Assembly (NCBI RefSeq): GCF_008831305.1 | Contig: NZ_ML708620.1 | Location: forward strand, 1-64,000 | Source of the DNA: Kocuria coralli | GTDB taxonomy: Bacteria; Actinomycetota; Actinomycetes; Actinomycetales; Micrococcaceae | Length of the DNA: 64,000 nt | Direction of reading: 5' to 3' | The notes under the pieces: generated by a model | The model's input: only the letters and a program-made list of their open reading frames with translations | Told to the model about the DNA's origin: nothing | Databases searched by the model: none | Position numbers and translations under genes: made by a program | In this document: positions 20,020 to 28,657 of the stretch, piece by piece | Position numbering within the stretch: position 1 is the stretch's first letter | Layout of the letters: every line of letters begins with the position of its first letter

Positions 20020-21236
20020 CCCTTCCCGGCGCCGATGCCGGCATCCGTCCCCCCATCGTTCGGCACGTCCATCGCACGCGACCGATGGGAGGAGGTGATG
20101 TCCAGGCAGTAGCCCCGCTTGACCACGGTGCGGACCAGGGGCGCCGGCAGCTTGCGCCTCAGCCTGGAGACCGTCATCTCCAGTGCGTGCGCCCCTTCGA
20201 GTCCGGGCACGGCCTTGATCAGCTCAGGACGGGAGATCACGGCGCCGTTCGCCGTGGCCAGGGCGCGCATCACGGCGACCTGCTGAGGGGTGAGCCATAC
20301 CTCGTCGTCCTCGACCGTCAAACGTGATCCCCGCAGCTCCAGGTGACCGTGCCGGGTCTCGACGTGCAGACGCTCGTCCTCTGCCCGTTCACACAGCAGC
20401 CGTACGATCTCGGCCATCCTGGGGCGGTCGGGCATCACGGGCTCGACCCCGGCGTCCTGCAGCGGCCTGGCGCATACTTCGCCGACGACCGCCGGCACCA
20501 CCGAGCCGTCCTTGAACGCCCGCAGGAGCTCGTCGTAGAGCCCCGCATCGCGAGCCACCGCGAAGACGGAGTCCACTGCCGGGGCGGCGATGAAGACGAT
20601 GGCGTTCAGCCTACGGGCGCACGCCTCCTGGACCAGTGACTGGACGGCAGGCCGTCCCGCGTGCTGCAGGCGGTAGGGCACCAGCGTCTGGACATCGCGG
20701 CCGGCCAAGAAGAGGCGCTGGACCGCCGCGTCGTCATGGACGCCGGAGAGCTGGACGGCGACCCGGCGAGCCGTGCCGTCGATGATCAGGTCCACGCCCT
20801 CGTCGACGCGGGTCACCACCGTCATCGATTCCGGTTCGAGGTCCAGCGCCGCCACCTGCCCGGCCGCCTTCGACCCGCGCACCACCATCTCCAGTCCCGC
20901 GATCACTTCGCGCAGGTGGCCGCCGAGTCCCGTCGCATCGGCCGTCTCCAGCCAGCGCCGCAGGCCGTAGCCGGTGGACACGAGCAGGGCATCCGGCCTG
21001 CGCTCGAGCAGGGCCTTGGTCGCGTTGATGACCGGGATGTCGTGCTCGGCCGGCACCACGGACAGCGCGGGTGCATGCAGGACCTGAGCCCCGTGCCGCT
21101 CCAGGGCCGAGCACAGGTCGCCGCCACGCCGGGAGGCGGTCACGCCGATGCGCTGTCCCCGCAGTTCGTGGAGATGGCCATCGGCGAGCGCAGATGCCTG
21201 GTCGCTGCCCGGATCGTCGTCCTGACTCCTCGCCAT
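19992..21236 (-). CDS. HemD-like domain fused to a winged-helix DNA-binding domain (putative nitrite/siroheme regulator)
   Basis: Residues from about 27 to 290 resemble uroporphyrinogen-III synthase ('RIGVTASRRGGDLCSALERH', 'VSTGYGLRRWLETADATG'), similar in layout to the HemD part of the 8163-10157 fusion. Residues from about 300 to 385 form an OmpR-type winged helix ('VWLTPQQVAVMRALATANGA', 'MTVSRLRRKLP', 'RTVVKRGYCLD'). Proteins with this architecture are known in actinobacteria near nitrite reductase genes (for example the Rv0260c type of Mycobacterium tuberculosis). A role as transcriptional regulator of nitrate/nitrite genes is likely; whether the HemD part is catalytic or senses a tetrapyrrole is not known. 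It lies four bases downstream of nirB2 and is probably co-transcribed with it. Confidence 0.85.
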   Translation of the reverse strand: MARSQDDDPGSDQASALADGHLHELRGQRIGVTASRRGGDLCSALERHGAQVLHAPALSVVPAEHDIPVINATKALLERRPDALLVSTGYGLRRWLETADATGLGGHLREVIAGLEMVVRGSKAAGQVAALDLEPESMTVVTRVDEGVDLIIDGTARRVAVQLSGVHDDAAVQRLFLAGRDVQTLVPYRLQHAGRPAVQSLVQEACARRLNAIVFIAAPAVDSVFAVARDAGLYDELLRAFKDGSVVPAVVGEVCARPLQDAGVEPVMPDRPRMAEIVRLLCERAEDERLHVETRHGHLELRGSRLTVEDDEVWLTPQQVAVMRALATANGAVISRPELIKAVPGLEGAHALEMTVSRLRRKLPAPLVRTVVKRGYCLDITSSHRSRAMDVPNDGGTDAGIGAGKGQVVMEASR

Positions 21237-21239
21237 CCC

Positions 21240-23837
21240 TCAGACCTTCGCTGGAGGCCCGACCGGAAGCGATGTGCCGGCCACCATGACCGGATCCGGG
21301 ACGCCGAGCCCCGCCTCGATCTCCTCGGGGGTGGCGGGGCGGTGCTGGTCGCGTTCGGCCACCCACCGGATGGAGTCGTCGGTCTCGACGTCGTTGACGA
21401 AGGTCCGGAACCGGGCCAGGCGCTCGGGGTCCTTGAGGGTCGCGGCCCATTCGTCCTCGTAGCTGCCGATGTGCCGGGCCATGGCCTCCTCGAGGTCGGC
21501 CGCGATGCCCAGGGAGTCCTTCACGACGACGTTCTTGACATGCTCGATCTTCCCGTCCAGCTCCTCCTGCCAGCGCGCGGTGCGCTGGAGCCGGTCGGCC
21601 GTGCGGATGTAGTACATGAGGTAGCGGTCGATGTAGGAGATCAGCGTCTCGTCGTCGAGGCCCTGGGCCAGCAGCTCGCCGTGCGCCGGCGTGGCTCCGC
21701 CGTTGCCTCCGACGTACAGGTTCCAGCCGTCGGAGGTGGCGATCACGCCGACGTCTTTGGCGCGGGCCTCAGCGCACTCGCGGGCGCACCCCGAGACGCC
21801 CATCTTGAACTTGTGCGGGGAACGCAGGCCGCGGTAGCGCAGTTCCAGCTGGATGCCCATGCCCACCGAGTCCAGCACGCCGTACCGGCACCATGTCGAG
21901 CCCAGGCAGGACTTCACGTTGCGCAGCGCCTTGCCGTAGGCCTGGCCGGACTCGAATCCGGCCTCGACCAGCTCCTTCCAGATCTCCGGCAGCTGCTCCA
22001 GGCGGGCGCCGAGCATCGTGATGCGCAGCGCCCCCGTGAGCTTGGTGTAGAGCCCGTGCTTCTTGGCCACCTCACCGATCACGATCAGCTTCTCCGGGGT
22101 GATCTCACCACCCGGCATGCGAGGGACCACCGAATAGGTGCCGTTGCGCTGCATGTTCGCCAGGGCACGATCGTTGGTGTCCTGGAGGCCGCCGCGGCCG
22201 GGGTCCAGGACGTATTCGTCGCGCTGGGAGGCCAGGATGGAGGCGACGGCTGGTTTGCAGATGTCGCAGCCCAGCCCCGTGCCGAAACGTTCCAGGATCG
22301 TGTCCCAGGAGGTGAGCTCCAGTGCCCGGACGGCTTCGAAGAGCTCCGCGCGCGATAGCTCGAAGTGCTCGCACAGTGCGTTCGAGACCTCGACGCCGGC
22401 TTTGGCCAGTTCCCGGTCCAGGGTCTTCTTGAGCATCGGGATGCAGGATCCGCACTGGGTCCCCGCACGGGTGCAGGTCTTGAGCTCGGAGATCTCATGC
22501 ACGTTGCACGAGACGGCCTCCCTGACGTCCCCGAAGCTGACGCCGTTGCAAGAGCACAGTTCGGCGTCGTCGGGGAGCTCGGAGTCCGGAGCCTCCCCGC
22601 CGGCTGCGGAGAGGTAGAGGCCGGGTTCCCCCGGGAGCTCGCGGTCCAGCAGCGGCCGCAAGGACTGATAGGGGGTGGCGTCTCCCACGAAGACACCACC
22701 GAGCAGGGTCTTGGCGTCCGCGGTGGTCACGATCTTCTGGTACAGGCCGCGGGCGGGATCGGCGTAGACGATCTCCAGGCAGCCCTCGGCCTCACCGTAC
22801 GCGTCCCCGAACGAAGCCACGTCCACCCCGGAGAGCTTGAGCTTGGTGGCGGTGTCGAATCCGTCGAAGCTCGATGCTCCGCCCGCCAGGCGGTCCGCCA
22901 CGATCTCCGCCATCGCATTGGCCGGGGCGACCAGGCCGACGCACTGGCTGTCGAAGTTGGCGACCTCGCCGATGGCCCAGACGTGCTCGGCGGAGGTGCG
23001 GCAGGCGTCGTCGATGACGATGCCTCCGCGGGCAGCGGTGGTGATCCCGCAGTTGAAGGCCAGCCGGTCCCGTGCGCGGATGCCGGTGGACACCACCACC
23101 ATGTCGGCGGCGAGATCCGGGGAGTCGCCGAATTCGACGGCGCAGACCTCGTTGCTTTTCTTGTCCAGCTTGATCCCGGAAGGACGCTGCCCCATGTGCA
23201 GGCGGATACCGCGTTGCGAGATCAAGGCGTTCAGGGCGCGCCCGGCACCCTGATCGAGCTGGGCGTTCATGAGCCACTGGCGCGAGTGCACCACCGCGGA
23301 CTCCGCACCCAGCTCTTGCAGTCCTCCAGCGGCTTCCAGGCCCAGCAGGCCGCCGCCGACCACCGCCGCCAGGGGAGTGCGGCCCAGTTTCTCGCGCAGA
23401 CGGGTGACCTCGGCACGGATCGCGGCGACGTCCTCCAGCGTCCTGTAGACGAAGGCCCGCTGCGCCCCGGGGATGCTCAGCCGGGCGGCATCCGACCCGG
23501 TGGCCAGGACGAGCTCGTCCCATGAGAACGTCTCCCCGGCCTCCGTGAGCAGCGTCCGCCCGTCCGGGTCGATCTCACGCACCTTGCACCCGGTGCGCAG
23601 CGTGACGCGCGGATCGTCCCAGACCGATGCGCCCAGGGTCAGGTCCACCTCCGCGGAGAGGGCCTTGGACAGCTGCACCCTGTCGTAGGGGACATGGGGC
23701 TCGTCGGCGAAGACCTCGACCACCGCATGGTGGTCGTCGCCGGAGAGGACGGCCTCGGCGAAACGATGGGCCGCCGGACCACCGCCGACGACGGCTATGC
23801 GCTGGGGATGGCTGGGCGAAAAAGGCGAACGGGACAC
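21240..23837 (-). CDS. nirB: Nitrite reductase (NAD(P)H) large subunit NirB, copy 2
   Basis: A second complete NirB of 865 residues. It shows the FAD motif 'IAVVGGGPAAHRFAEAV', the BFD-like [2Fe-2S] cysteines near residues 426-463 ('CSCNGVSFG', 'GTQCGSCIP'), and siroheme/[4Fe-4S] ligands 'CLGSTWC' near 643 and 'CAREC' near 682. It is clearly homologous to copy 1 over its whole length but diverged throughout, so it is not a recent duplicate. The GTG start has AGGAGG eight bases upstream. The HemD-type regulator follows after three bases, and nirD2 is divergent 230 bases away. The shared region holds an array of short repeats that resembles a GlnR site. Confidence 0.94.
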   Translation of the reverse strand: MSRSPFSPSHPQRIAVVGGGPAAHRFAEAVLSGDDHHAVVEVFADEPHVPYDRVQLSKALSAEVDLTLGASVWDDPRVTLRTGCKVREIDPDGRTLLTEAGETFSWDELVLATGSDAARLSIPGAQRAFVYRTLEDVAAIRAEVTRLREKLGRTPLAAVVGGGLLGLEAAGGLQELGAESAVVHSRQWLMNAQLDQGAGRALNALISQRGIRLHMGQRPSGIKLDKKSNEVCAVEFGDSPDLAADMVVVSTGIRARDRLAFNCGITTAARGGIVIDDACRTSAEHVWAIGEVANFDSQCVGLVAPANAMAEIVADRLAGGASSFDGFDTATKLKLSGVDVASFGDAYGEAEGCLEIVYADPARGLYQKIVTTADAKTLLGGVFVGDATPYQSLRPLLDRELPGEPGLYLSAAGGEAPDSELPDDAELCSCNGVSFGDVREAVSCNVHEISELKTCTRAGTQCGSCIPMLKKTLDRELAKAGVEVSNALCEHFELSRAELFEAVRALELTSWDTILERFGTGLGCDICKPAVASILASQRDEYVLDPGRGGLQDTNDRALANMQRNGTYSVVPRMPGGEITPEKLIVIGEVAKKHGLYTKLTGALRITMLGARLEQLPEIWKELVEAGFESGQAYGKALRNVKSCLGSTWCRYGVLDSVGMGIQLELRYRGLRSPHKFKMGVSGCARECAEARAKDVGVIATSDGWNLYVGGNGGATPAHGELLAQGLDDETLISYIDRYLMYYIRTADRLQRTARWQEELDGKIEHVKNVVVKDSLGIAADLEEAMARHIGSYEDEWAATLKDPERLARFRTFVNDVETDDSIRWVAERDQHRPATPEEIEAGLGVPDPVMVAGTSLPVGPPAKV

Positions 23838-23895
23838 GGGAACTACCTCCTGGCACCACGGGGTCGACCGGGCGTTCCCAGACTAGGAATCAGCG

Positions 23896-23933
23896 ATTGC
23901 TCGAGGCTTTCCCCTCTGTTGCGTATCTGTTGC
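23896..23933. promoter_or_regulatory. Putative GlnR-like box array between nirB2 and nirD2
   Basis: Read on the minus strand, four pentamers GCAAC (23933-23929), GCAAC (23922-23918), GAAAG (23911-23907) and GCAAT (23900-23896) are each separated by exactly six bases. Actinobacterial GlnR sites are built as GTnAC-n6-GAAAC repeats with the same 11-base period, and GlnR controls nitrate and nitrite genes. The match in spacing is exact, but the pentamers deviate from the consensus. Confidence 0.35.
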
Positions 23934-24067
23934 AAGGTGCTACCCGGTGCGCCGGCCGATGTGAGGTGATCGTCCCCGTCCCGAAATCCGGGAGTCGAGC
24001 ATCGGCAATACGCAGCGCCCACAGTGTTGCGAGCAGTGACCACGCAGACTGATCCCGGGAGGATGCC

Positions 24068-24550
24068 ATGACCGCAGCCGAGGCGGAGCTCGATTCAGGC
24101 GCCGGCGTCGGGGAGGAACGGGACGGGAGCCTTGAACCGTCCTCCGGCCGGACGGGTGACCTGCCGGTGACCGGCCGCTCCGTGGAGGTGTGCTCCCTCG
24201 AGGACCTGGAACCCGTGACGGCGGCGGCCGCGCGGGTGGACGGCGTCCAGATCGCACTGGTCCGGCTCCCCGGCGACGTCGTCTACGCCGTCGACCACCG
24301 GGATCCGCGGACCGGGTCGTGCACCATCGCCCGAGGGATCGTGGGCTCCAAGGGCGGGGAGCCCACGATCGCCGCGCCCTTGTACAAAGAGGTCTACTCC
24401 CTGGTGACCGGCCGCTGTCTGTCCAGCCCGCAGTACCGCCTGGTCACCCACGTCGTCGATGTCCGTGACGGGCGGGTGTTCGTCATGGTGCGGCAGCCGG
24501 CGCCTTCCGGGGAACCCGACCCCGGCCCGGCGGCCGGCTCCGGCATCTAG
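24068..24550 (+). CDS. nirD: Nitrite reductase (NAD(P)H) small subunit NirD, copy 2
   Basis: The 160-residue product has the NirD core ('DHRDPRTGSCTIARGIVG', 'IAAPLYKEVYSLVTGRC') preceded by a polar extension of about 37 residues and followed by a Pro/Gly-rich tail, both absent from copy 1. It should be the partner of NirB copy 2, from which it is divergently transcribed. GGGAGG lies about five bases before ATG 24068. No Rieske ligand pairs are present, as in copy 1. It converges on the purine nucleoside phosphorylase gene with only 12 bases between stops. Confidence 0.9.
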   Translation: MTAAEAELDSGAGVGEERDGSLEPSSGRTGDLPVTGRSVEVCSLEDLEPVTAAAARVDGVQIALVRLPGDVVYAVDHRDPRTGSCTIARGIVGSKGGEPTIAAPLYKEVYSLVTGRCLSSPQYRLVTHVVDVRDGRVFVMVRQPAPSGEPDPGPAAGSGI

Positions 24551-24562
24551 ATCCTGCGGTCC

Positions 24563-25399
24563 TTACCGCATCCTCCGGATGATCTCCGCGAGGAGTCTGG
24601 CGATGCGCGGGCCGGCGGCCTGGCCGGCCTCCAGCACCTCCTCGTGCGAGAGCGGGGTCTCCTGGATGCCCGCGGCGAGATTGGTCACCAGGGAGATGCC
24701 GAGGACCTCCATGCCGGCCTGACGGGCCGCGATGGCCTCCAGCGCGGTGGACATGCCGACCAGGTCGGCGCCGAGCACACCCGCCATACGGACCTCCGCG
24801 GGCGTCTCGTAGTGAGGGCCCGTGAACTGCGCGTAGACGCCTTCGTCCAGGGACGGGTCGACGGAGCGGGCCAGCTCCCGCAGCCGGTGGGAGTACAGGT
24901 CGGTCAGGTCCACGAACGTGGCGCCCTCAAGGGGCGAGGTGGCCGTGAGGTTGATGTGGTCGGAGATCAGCACCGGGGTGCCCGCCGCCCAGCCGGGGTT
25001 CAGCCCGCCGCACCCGTTGGTCAGCACCATGGTCCTGGCGCCCGCGGCGGCAGCCGTGCGGACGCCGTGGACCACCGCGCGGACTCCGCGGCCCTCGTAG
25101 AAGTGCGTCCTGGCGCCGATGACCAGAGCATGGCGAGGGGCGCCGTCCTCGTCGGAGGCGGCCAGCCTGATCGAGCGCAGGGTCCCCACGTGCCCCTCGA
25201 GCGCCGGCTTGGAGAAGCCGGGGATCTCGCTGGCCGGGATCTCGGCCACCGTCTCGCCCAGGAGGTCGGCGGCACCGCCCCATCCGGAGCCGAGCGTCAG
25301 GGCGATGTCGTGGACCTGTAGCCCCGTCCGCTCTCGCAGCGCCTGCGCGGCCTCCTGCGCCACGACGAAGGGATCTGCGGAATCGATAGCTGCCACCAC
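24563..25399 (-). CDS. Purine nucleoside phosphorylase (family I, trimeric type)
   Basis: The enzyme splits purine nucleosides with phosphate into base and ribose-1-phosphate for salvage. The 278-residue product has the phosphate-binding 'LTLGSGWGG', the His of 'GARTHFYEGRGVRAVVHGVR', 'TNGCGGLNPGWAAGTPVLIS', 'FTGPHYETPAEVRM' and 'DLVGMSTALEAIAARQAGM', all typical of the PNP/MTAP family. I chose the first of two adjacent GTG codons (25399), which has AGGAGG eight bases upstream; a longer frame to 25756 overlaps the next gene and is Arg/Ser-rich shadow sequence. It is downstream of the FHA-ABC exporter on the same strand, separated by two overlapping hairpins. Confidence 0.92.
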   Translation of the reverse strand: MVAAIDSADPFVVAQEAAQALRERTGLQVHDIALTLGSGWGGAADLLGETVAEIPASEIPGFSKPALEGHVGTLRSIRLAASDEDGAPRHALVIGARTHFYEGRGVRAVVHGVRTAAAAGARTMVLTNGCGGLNPGWAAGTPVLISDHINLTATSPLEGATFVDLTDLYSHRLRELARSVDPSLDEGVYAQFTGPHYETPAEVRMAGVLGADLVGMSTALEAIAARQAGMEVLGISLVTNLAAGIQETPLSHEEVLEAGQAAGPRIARLLAEIIRRMR

Positions 25400-25462
25400 G
25401 GCTGAGGCCTCCTGGTTCGGACCACGCCGGCACGGGATCTGCGCGGCGGGGGAGTACACGGA

Positions 25463-25520
25463 TCGTCGCCGGTCGCGGAAGGACCGGCGACGACGACGGC
25501 AGGTCACCGCCGTCGTCGTC
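25463..25520 (-). terminator. Two overlapping hairpins between the FHA-ABC gene and the phosphorylase gene
   Basis: Hairpin one pairs 25463-25474 with 25482-25493 (12 perfect bases, 7-base loop). Hairpin two pairs 25489-25500 with 25509-25520 (12 perfect bases, 8-base loop). They share 25489-25493, so full formation of one competes with the other. They most likely terminate the exporter transcript; a switch role is possible. Confidence 0.6.
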
Positions 25521-25571
25521 CATCCTGCCACCTCGCCCAGGCTCCGCCTAAGGCGGCGGGCGGTCCTGCGG

Positions 25572-28370
25572 CTAGCGCTTGCGCTTCTTGACCCGCCGGA
25601 TCGAGAACACCGAGAGCAGCAGGAACACCACGCCGAAGCCCATGGTGATGCCGGTCGAACCCCACCAGTTGAGCGTGCCCTGCTTCCACATGGAGTCCAG
25701 GACGGCGCCGGAGGTGTCGATCTCCGGGAGCTCGAGGGGTGCTGGCGCGGGGGCACCGGCCTCCTCGGCCGAGGCCACCGCCTCGTCGTGGCTCTCCTGG
25801 GCTGCTTCGTTGGACTCCTCCTGGGGCAGCGTCACCGCGGCGGTGCGCACGATCTCGTTCAGGTCGGCGGACTGGGCCATGGCGGCGTAGGCCCAGCGGG
25901 TGGGCACCGCCTTGGAGACGCCGTCGGGGGCGCCCTCCATGGCGAACAGCCCCCCGCAGAAGATCAGCTGCACCACGACCAGCAGCGAGGCGGTGTTCAT
26001 GGCGACGTCCGAGCGGCCGACCAGGGCCGAGACCAGGAACCCCAGGAGCCAGGAGGTCATGATCAGCAGGAAGGTCACGATCCACAGCTCCAGCCACATG
26101 GGCCCCCAGGAGGCGAACTGGTCGTGGGGGACCAGGAACAGGACCATGAACACCAGGATGGCCGACTGGATCAGCGAGGTCACGATGGTCACCAGGGTCT
26201 TGGCCCCGACGTACGGCCAGACGCCGAGCCCCGTCCTGGTCTCGCGCAGGAAGATGCGTTTCTCGTCCAGGAACGTCCGGCAGGCGGGGAAGAGCCCGAT
26301 CGCCACGGCGGCCAGCAGGATCACGATGAGCACGATCTGCGGCTGGTTGATCTCCGAGTCGGTGGACTCCGGGTAGGTCAGGCCGTGCTCGCCCGGTACG
26401 ACCAGCACCAGCAGGGACAGCAGGGCCGGGGCGATGAACGTGGTCACGAGAGCGGAGGTCAGGTCCGTGCGCATGAGCTGCAGCTGCCGGCGCAGCAGCA
26501 CCCCCAGCTGGAAGATGCCGCGGCGCGCCCCCTGATGGGGTGCCGACGACGGCGTATGCGCCGTGACCTGATCGTGGGCCTCCTGGGAGGTCTCGGCGCG
26601 GAAGGCCGCGGCGGCGGCGTCGGGGTCCTCCTTGAGCCCTTTGTAGACCTCCCGGACCTGCGGCCCCAGGTCCTGCGACCGGTCGAAGTACGGCATCATC
26701 CCGTCGGGATCGCCGAAGTAGGCCACCGAACCGCCGGGGGCCAGGACCAGGACCTTGTCGGCCAGGTCCAGGTTGGCGGTGGAGTGGGTGATCACGACGA
26801 CGGTGGAGCCCTCGCGTCCGCCGACCTCGCCGTGGGCCATCCGGCGCAGCAGGTCCATGACCTCGTAGTCCATGTCCGGGTCCAGCCCGGAGGTGGGCTC
26901 GTCCAGGAACAGGTAGCGCGGGCCCGTGAGCAGCTCCATGGCCGTGGAGACGCGCTTGCGCTGGCCGCCCGAGAGCTGCTTGACGGGAGTGCGGGCGTGC
27001 TCGGTGAGCCCCAGGGACTCGATGACGGCGCTGACCCGGGTCCTGCGCCCCTTCTTGTCCACGTCCTCCGGGAGCCGGAGGGCCGCGGTGGCCTCCAGGA
27101 CCTGCTCGGCGGTGAGATCCCGGTGCAGGACGTCCTCCTGGGGGACCATGCCGATCTGGGAGGACAGCGCGGGACCGAACTGGGCCATGTCCAGGCCGTG
27201 GTACTCGATGCGTCCGCGGTCGGGGTTGATGTCGCCCAGGAGGCAGTTCAGGAACGTGGACTTCCCCGCACCGGAGGGGCCGATCACGGCGATGAGCGCA
27301 CGGTCCGGGATCTGCAGCGAGACGTCGTCGACCAGGGTGCGCTTCATCTTGGGGTTGATGCGGTCGGGGACGGAGAAGGTCAGGTCCCGCACCACGATGG
27401 ACATGTTGCCCTCGGCGCGGATCAGCTCGGAGAGGCCGTTGGCGGTCTGGCGGAACGGCACGCCGCCGATCACCACCTGGGCCCCCGGCTTCAAGGCGAC
27501 CGTGCCGGAGATCCGCCGGCCGTCCACCCAGGTGCCGTTGGTCGAGCCGAGGTCGGTGATGGTCGCGCCCTCGGGTGTCCGGGTGATCCGGGCGTGCTTG
27601 CGCGAGACCAGGAGGCCGTCGATCAGGACGTCCGAGGAGGCGTCGCGGCCCACCACGATCGAACCGCCGGCATTCGCGGCGCGGAAGGCGGGGGACAGCC
27701 GCATCCCGGATCGCTCGTCCTCCGGGCTGGGCAGGGCGGGCAGGACCTCGGCGTGGTCCGGGCGGTTGACCCAGCAGCGCTGCTGGTCCTCGACCACCGG
27801 GGCGGACAGGTCCACCGGCTTGCCGGATGAGTCCTGGGAGGTGGGCGGGCCGTCGTCGTCCCGGGTGCCCTCGCCCTGCTGGTCGTCCTCCTGCGACCAG
27901 CCGCGCATGGGCACCGCTGCGACGGTGGGTTCCGCGCTGGAGGGGAGGGCCTCTCCCGGAACGTGACCGTAGTCGGCGGCAGCTTCCGTCTCGTGTCCGG
28001 CGGGCGCGGGCGGTTGTTGTGCTTCCGGCTCCACCGGTTCCGGCAGCGACGGGGCGGCCGCGGCAGGTGCCTCCGTGAGGATCATCTCGGCCGGGGCGCC
28101 CGTGTGCGGAGCCAGGGTCAGCACGGTGCGGCCGTCGACGATCGCGGCCATGTGGGCCATCAGCAGGTAACCGTTCATCGCGGTGCCCGTTGGCGTTCCG
28201 CGGTCCTCGGCCGTCCAGCAGCCGCCGCTCCAGCGCAGGATCAGGTGGATCTCCTGGACCGCGGCCGAGCTCACGCGGATATCGGCGTACGGAGAGGAGC
28301 CGACCGTCCACGGCCGTCCGGGATCGAGCTGACGGGTAGTGCCCTCGGCTTGGACGGACAGGGGGTGCAT
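25572..28370 (-). CDS. ABC exporter with two FHA domains (Rv1747-like)
   Basis: The 932-residue protein carries its own membrane domain. A weak FHA-like region at about residues 18-100 is followed by a disordered acidic linker, then a canonical FHA domain near 232-300 ('VVGRDASSDVLIDGLLVSRK', 'DLGSTNGTWVDGR') that should bind phosphothreonine. The ATPase has Walker A 'GPSGAGKST' near 362, signature 'LSGGQRKRVS' near 463 and Walker B 'YLFLDEPTSGLD'. An ABCG-type membrane domain with about six segments fills residues 650-925, interrupted by an acidic loop. The order matches Mycobacterium tuberculosis Rv1747, which is regulated by Ser/Thr kinases and linked to cell-envelope export. The transported substrate is unknown here. 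Confidence 0.9.
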   Translation of the reverse strand: MHPLSVQAEGTTRQLDPGRPWTVGSSPYADIRVSSAAVQEIHLILRWSGGCWTAEDRGTPTGTAMNGYLLMAHMAAIVDGRTVLTLAPHTGAPAEMILTEAPAAAAPSLPEPVEPEAQQPPAPAGHETEAAADYGHVPGEALPSSAEPTVAAVPMRGWSQEDDQQGEGTRDDDGPPTSQDSSGKPVDLSAPVVEDQQRCWVNRPDHAEVLPALPSPEDERSGMRLSPAFRAANAGGSIVVGRDASSDVLIDGLLVSRKHARITRTPEGATITDLGSTNGTWVDGRRISGTVALKPGAQVVIGGVPFRQTANGLSELIRAEGNMSIVVRDLTFSVPDRINPKMKRTLVDDVSLQIPDRALIAVIGPSGAGKSTFLNCLLGDINPDRGRIEYHGLDMAQFGPALSSQIGMVPQEDVLHRDLTAEQVLEATAALRLPEDVDKKGRRTRVSAVIESLGLTEHARTPVKQLSGGQRKRVSTAMELLTGPRYLFLDEPTSGLDPDMDYEVMDLLRRMAHGEVGGREGSTVVVITHSTANLDLADKVLVLAPGGSVAYFGDPDGMMPYFDRSQDLGPQVREVYKGLKEDPDAAAAAFRAETSQEAHDQVTAHTPSSAPHQGARRGIFQLGVLLRRQLQLMRTDLTSALVTTFIAPALLSLLVLVVPGEHGLTYPESTDSEINQPQIVLIVILLAAVAIGLFPACRTFLDEKRIFLRETRTGLGVWPYVGAKTLVTIVTSLIQSAILVFMVLFLVPHDQFASWGPMWLELWIVTFLLIMTSWLLGFLVSALVGRSDVAMNTASLLVVVQLIFCGGLFAMEGAPDGVSKAVPTRWAYAAMAQSADLNEIVRTAAVTLPQEESNEAAQESHDEAVASAEEAGAPAPAPLELPEIDTSGAVLDSMWKQGTLNWWGSTGITMGFGVVFLLLSVFSIRRVKKRKR

Positions 28371-28521
28371 TCGACTCCTAGGGGAGGTTCATCGGCTGGT
28401 TCCGGCTGGTTCCGGCCGGTTCGCGGGGGACCGGGTTCGATCCTGCCCCACGATATTTGCGTTCGTATGGTCGTGACGTTGCATTGCGGGCACCGCGCCG
28501 GAGTCCGGGAAGAGGGTGCGG

Positions 28522-28587
28522 ACGACGCCGGGCCCGTTGATGGTCATCTTCCCTCAGAAGACGGCCACCAGGCGGGCCCGGCGTCGT
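28522..28587 (-). terminator. Long two-tier hairpin downstream of the BCCT transporter gene
   Basis: ACGACGCCGGGCCCG (28522-28536) pairs perfectly with 28573-28587. Inside it a second stem pairs TGGTCATCTTC with GAAGACGGCCA (one mismatch, one G-U) around a CCTCA loop. It lies between the betaine transporter stop (28658) and the start of the FHA-ABC gene (28370). No T tract follows, but position fits a terminator. Confidence 0.6.
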
Positions 28588-28657
28588 GGGGTGCAGGCCC
28601 CCGCTGCTGCGGCGCACTGTCCGCGGTGTGAACGCGAGAGCCGGCCAGGGGCACTGG

